A stretch of DNA of 64,000 bases, taken from positions 27,490,548 through 27,554,547 of the forward strand of contig CM051029.1 in the NCBI GenBank assembly GCA_027627225.1, written 5' to 3'. The notes beneath the pieces were generated by a model, which worked only from the letters and a program-made list of their open reading frames with translations, was not told the DNA's origin and made no database searches. This document shows positions 60,586-64,000 of the stretch, one piece after another (position 1 is the stretch's first letter; each line of letters begins with the position of its first letter). Both the position numbers and the translations under genes were made by a program. This stretch comes from Congeria kusceri (taxonomy: Eukaryota; Mollusca; Bivalvia; Myida; Dreissenidae).

Positions 60586-61985
60586 AAATGTTATAATTTT
60601 CCATGAACATAACAAGAAAATGATAATGATTTTTTGCATTTTTGTACACTAAAATGTAACAATACGTAACTGAGAAAATGATGATAAAATAGCTTTGTTT
60701 TCTCTATCAAACCAAGGTTTTGTAAGCCTTTGTACGCCTTTGTATGTCAAATTGCCCACACCTGAGTTCTTATTTGCCATTCCATGGCTCAAATGGATTT
60801 ACCATATGGTGAAGATATGTGGAGTAACACTGGTGGAAATAAAACATGAATTATTGATAACTTTCATACTCTGAACAGGGGAAATTAGCTATAACTTAAG
60901 TTATCAGAGATAATGCTGACTGCTAACCTAGGCATTATCAGTTAACAAAATTGCAGGTTCTCAGAGAAGTTTTTTACTTCATAAATCTTATACAGAGTAA
61001 GAGAAAATCTTAAAAACATTAGAGAAATCTGCAGAGGGTATGATTGTGTGTTAACTATGATTCTAAAAATAATTCTCAGAAAAAGCCTACTACTATTAGT
61101 TTAATAAAGGTACATTGAAATGCATGTATAAAGAGTTGTTTTTAGGAAAAAAAGTTATGTAACCCTATCTTAATAAAATAATGTATTTCCAGATAATATT
61201 TTTAAATTGTTTTTTATATAATTACTTTTGTTTTAGCGGAATTCATTTCAATGATAAAAATGTTCACATAAGAAGCCATAGAATAATCTTTCCAAGAAGA
61301 TTTAAGTGTATGATAAACTGATTTATAAACTAAAAGGTTTTAACACATACAATGTACTGAAAGAAATGTTGTTGTTTTTAAGAATATTATTTTTAAGAAA
61401 TCTATGTATTTTTTTCCAAGGAGCTTCATGAATAAAGGCCCAATAACACCCACCGTGCAGACAGAAACTTCTAAACCGCTTACACAAATTAATAACTGCA
61501 GAATTCAATCAATATGCAAATGCCTTCATCCAGTTCCGATTGATCTGTCACCAATGACTGCAGAATCTTGCTAAAATCTATAATGCTCCGACTTCCACTG
61601 AAGCCGATAATTACTGTTTTCTGAGATGCTATAGTTACAATTTTACATCACAAAAATTACATTATGTAGTCCAAGTGCTTTAAAATATTTTCGTCACATT
61701 TTAATGCAGAGTATACATTCTCAAACAAATGCAGAACGATAATTACTTGTATCACAGATGTTTCTTTTAAAAACTAACGTCGAAATTCACAATTGTAAAT
61801 CATAGCCTTGCACTGTTTTAAAACAACATATAACTTTTGCCGTGATAAAACAATGCAATCTTCAAACACTACAAAGCTGCATGTTCCAGGTTGTTTTATA
61901 CAGAATTCCAGGAATAACCCTAAGAGTAGAATTTTTTCAAATAACTCCAGTGTTAAACTCCAACTCAAACACTAAATGTTGCGCT

Positions 61986-62138
61986 TCAGTCCAGTTTCAG
62001 TTTGTCGTAGAACTCCATGTTTTGCCTCGCAGTCTCCATGTATGAGCTTCCTAATCGCTGGAATGTCTTCATGGCGAGCGAAGCCAATATGAACAACATC
62101 ATTCCCAGCATCACGATGTACTCAAAATAATGCATCAT
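61986..62138 (-). CDS. Candidate 50-residue single-pass membrane microprotein
   Basis: ATG ATG at 62138-62133 to TGA at 61986-61988. The peptide reads MMHYFEYIVMLGMMLFIL, then ASLAMKTFQRLGSSY and METARQNMEFYDKLKLD. Residues about 7-26 form a hydrophobic helix followed by a basic stop-transfer (MKTFQRL) and a charged amphipathic tail. The second ATG has A at -3, a good context. Local codon use and GC content stand out from the AT-rich surroundings. Upstream in frame there is a stop about nine codons earlier and no clear acceptor, so an intronless small ORF is the simplest reading. A terminal exon of a larger membrane protein is the alternative. I do not recognise the family. Confidence 0.55.
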   Translation of the reverse strand: MMHYFEYIVMLGMMLFILASLAMKTFQRLGSSYMETARQNMEFYDKLKLD

Positions 62139-64000
62139 GCATTCATGGCCTCTTAATTAGTTTGTTTGTTTGTGGGGTTTTTTCTCACAATATTTAATCA
62201 GCCAATGCCACTGAAGTTCTACAAAATCTTTTACAACAGATTCCAGAAATTTCCAGAACAATTCTTGAAAAAAGTTTTAATGCTTTTTCTTAATCTTCTT
62301 GCATCAACATTTTGTCTGTTTCCCAATTAATGAATCAATACTTTTCAATTTAAGAACATTGCTGAATAACCTGAAATTCAAGTTAACAATATTCTTTTTT
62401 AATATGTCATGATAAGATACATGTTATTTAATGATCTAACACTCATCTCAATCTGTTATTCAATGACATCTCACTCATTTCAATGTGTTATTAAATGTTC
62501 TCACACTCATTTCAATCTGTTATTCAATGATCTCACATTACTGTCAATGTGTTATTCAATGATCTATCTCACACACATATCAACATGTTATTTAATGATC
62601 ACACCCTCATTTTAATATGTTTTTCAATGATCTCCCACACATTTCAATGTTATTCAATGATCTCACACTCATTTCAATGTGTTATTCAATGATCGCCCAC
62701 ACATTTCAATGTGTTATTAAATGATCTCACAATCATTTCAATCTGTAATTCAATGACACCACACTCATTTCAATCTGTCATTCAATGACACCACACTCAT
62801 CTCAATCTGTTATTCATTGATCTCACAGTCATTTTATTCTGTTATTCAATGACCTCCCACAATATTTCAGTGTATTATTTAATGATCTCCCACACATTTC
62901 AATATGTTATTCAATAATCTCACACTGACACTTAAATCTATTATTCATAATGATCTCCCACAGATATCAGTATGTTATTCAATGATCTCACACACATTTC
63001 AATGTGTTATTCATTGATCTCCCATTCATCTCCAGGGCCTTCCCCAGGATTTTTTTCAGGCACCCCGGTCCCGAGAGGGGTGGCTTAGGGAGTGGTATCC
63101 CCTCCCTACGTGGAAATTTTGTTCGCTGCATGTGTCAAATGACGTTATCTGGTGCGTTTTAGCTCTTAAAATTTAGACAAACAGCTTTCATTTTTTGTAA
63201 ATGTTTAAACGAAATGAAATAAACAAAACATCACCGTTAAAATGGTATACCTCGAGCCTTTTAGAACATCGGGCGTCAATTTTGTTGCGAAACTGAAAGT
63301 AACTAATAATGTTTTCCGGATGTTTATGTCCAGTGCGCATCCCTTTCACACAGTGACATGATCAAACCAACTATTCTCGAATATTTAGGTTACACTCGAT
63401 CTACTTCCGGAGCCTTTTTTTTGTTCGATTAATTATGTTTATATGGGCATGCGTTTAGTGTTTTAACACTGTTTTAATCATTACAACTGTTGAATATAGT
63501 ACTGATTGGATAATTGGTGAATTGTAAAGATCTTGATTAAAATTATACATTTATATAATATATTCTTTGCTCGTGCAAAAATGGCGATAAAATTTCCTCG
63601 TGCACGTCGTGCCTACGCACGTCAAATGTTAGTAAAGCACATGGTCCGTACACGCACGCTTTCCATGCTTGGAACGTGACATCGTGGTTGTCAGCAGACA
63701 TGTCGCGCTCTTTTGTAGAAAACACGGGTTTTACATGGCATGCATGCAAAACAAGACATCTTTTTTTACGAAACTACAACAGTACAACTGGATAGGCTTT
63801 TACGATTACTATTTCATATTAGCATATTTTATACTGATTTTCAATGTTTATTTTTCTATTGTAGTTATTAAATTTAGCAAATAAATAAGTGTGGATATTA
63901 TAAAATATGAAAGGGCGAGGGTTTGTTTTGACGCGAATATGAGGTTACTTGTGTTGGATACATGCTGATTACGACGATTCGTCAATGATAACGTCGTTCC
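62139..64000. other. Right edge: minisatellite and dispersed repeat
   Basis: The minisatellite at 62400-63010 is followed at about 63035-63130 by a repeat-like stretch (ggccttccccaggattt, gtatcccctccctac). After 63200 nothing is recognised. Confidence 0.5.
62400..63010. repeat. ~31-bp tandem repeat x~19
   Basis: Unit atgatctcacactcatttca plus atctgttattca; moderately diverged and variable in length. Confidence 0.93.

Larger units (their letters stand above)
55261..61985. other. Intergenic region, few recognisable features
   Basis: Mostly AT-rich unique sequence. Contains the atcaatcaca minisatellite and a 440-bp palindromic MITE, listed separately. A possible short-TIR repeat with cactagcccgaa motifs lies near 59470-59800. 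No gene was recognised on either strand. Confidence 0.5.

Noticed and set aside
1..64000. CRISPR arrays, bacterial operons or ribosome binding sites
   Set aside because: The short tandem arrays have no spacer diversity, and the window is plainly an animal genome with spliced genes.

Overview
ORGANISM. This is eukaryotic, AT-rich, intron-rich animal DNA with almost no coding density. Terminally inverted transposons, tRNA-derived SINEs, non-LTR retrotransposons and minisatellites fill most of it. The mix (a double-hairpin MITE in about ten copies, a tRNA-Asp-like SINE sharing its 3' tail with an RNase-H LINE, a piggyBac copy, hAT-type MITEs) resembles bivalve mollusc genomes. A heterodont such as a dreissenid is my guess; the species is inference. 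LAYOUT. (1) 1-42.4 kb, minus strand: most of one host gene, a SCHIP1 (schwannomin-interacting protein 1) homologue. Four in-phase coding exons were found by joining GT-AG splice sites: 41828-42394, 11952-12092, 8495-8614 and 1429-1590. Together they encode 330 residues. The C-terminal coiled-coil exons should lie before position 1. A 24-codon open segment at 20884-20955 ends in a consensus donor of the right phase and may be an alternative first exon. (2) The introns hold the repeats. Intron 1 (12.1-41.8 kb) contains a 3.5 kb inverted-repeat element (25968-29470) with a predicted two-exon, 73-residue gene, a 5'-truncated LINE (29592-33333, 813-residue RT ORF), a decayed RNase-H LINE (about 14.3-15.4 kb), two 30-bp satellites and a TIR element carrying a tRNA-like pol III cassette. 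(3) 42.4-64 kb, upstream of SCHIP1: no ordinary multi-exon gene recognised. It holds a piggyBac copy with intact TTAA/TIR ends but a truncated transposase (47546-49780), a three-level nested insertion (53342-55260), several MITEs, and an unrecognised 50-residue single-pass membrane microprotein ORF (61986-62138, minus). HOW IT FITS TOGETHER. The only clear host gene product is the SCHIP1 homologue. Most remaining sequence is mobile-element debris whose insertion order can partly be read from nesting, target-site duplications and shared tails. The least explained items are the inverted-repeat element with its spliced mini-gene, the membrane microprotein ORF, and the tRNA-like cassette between inverted repeats. 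All identifications are by eye from translated sequence; no database search was run.
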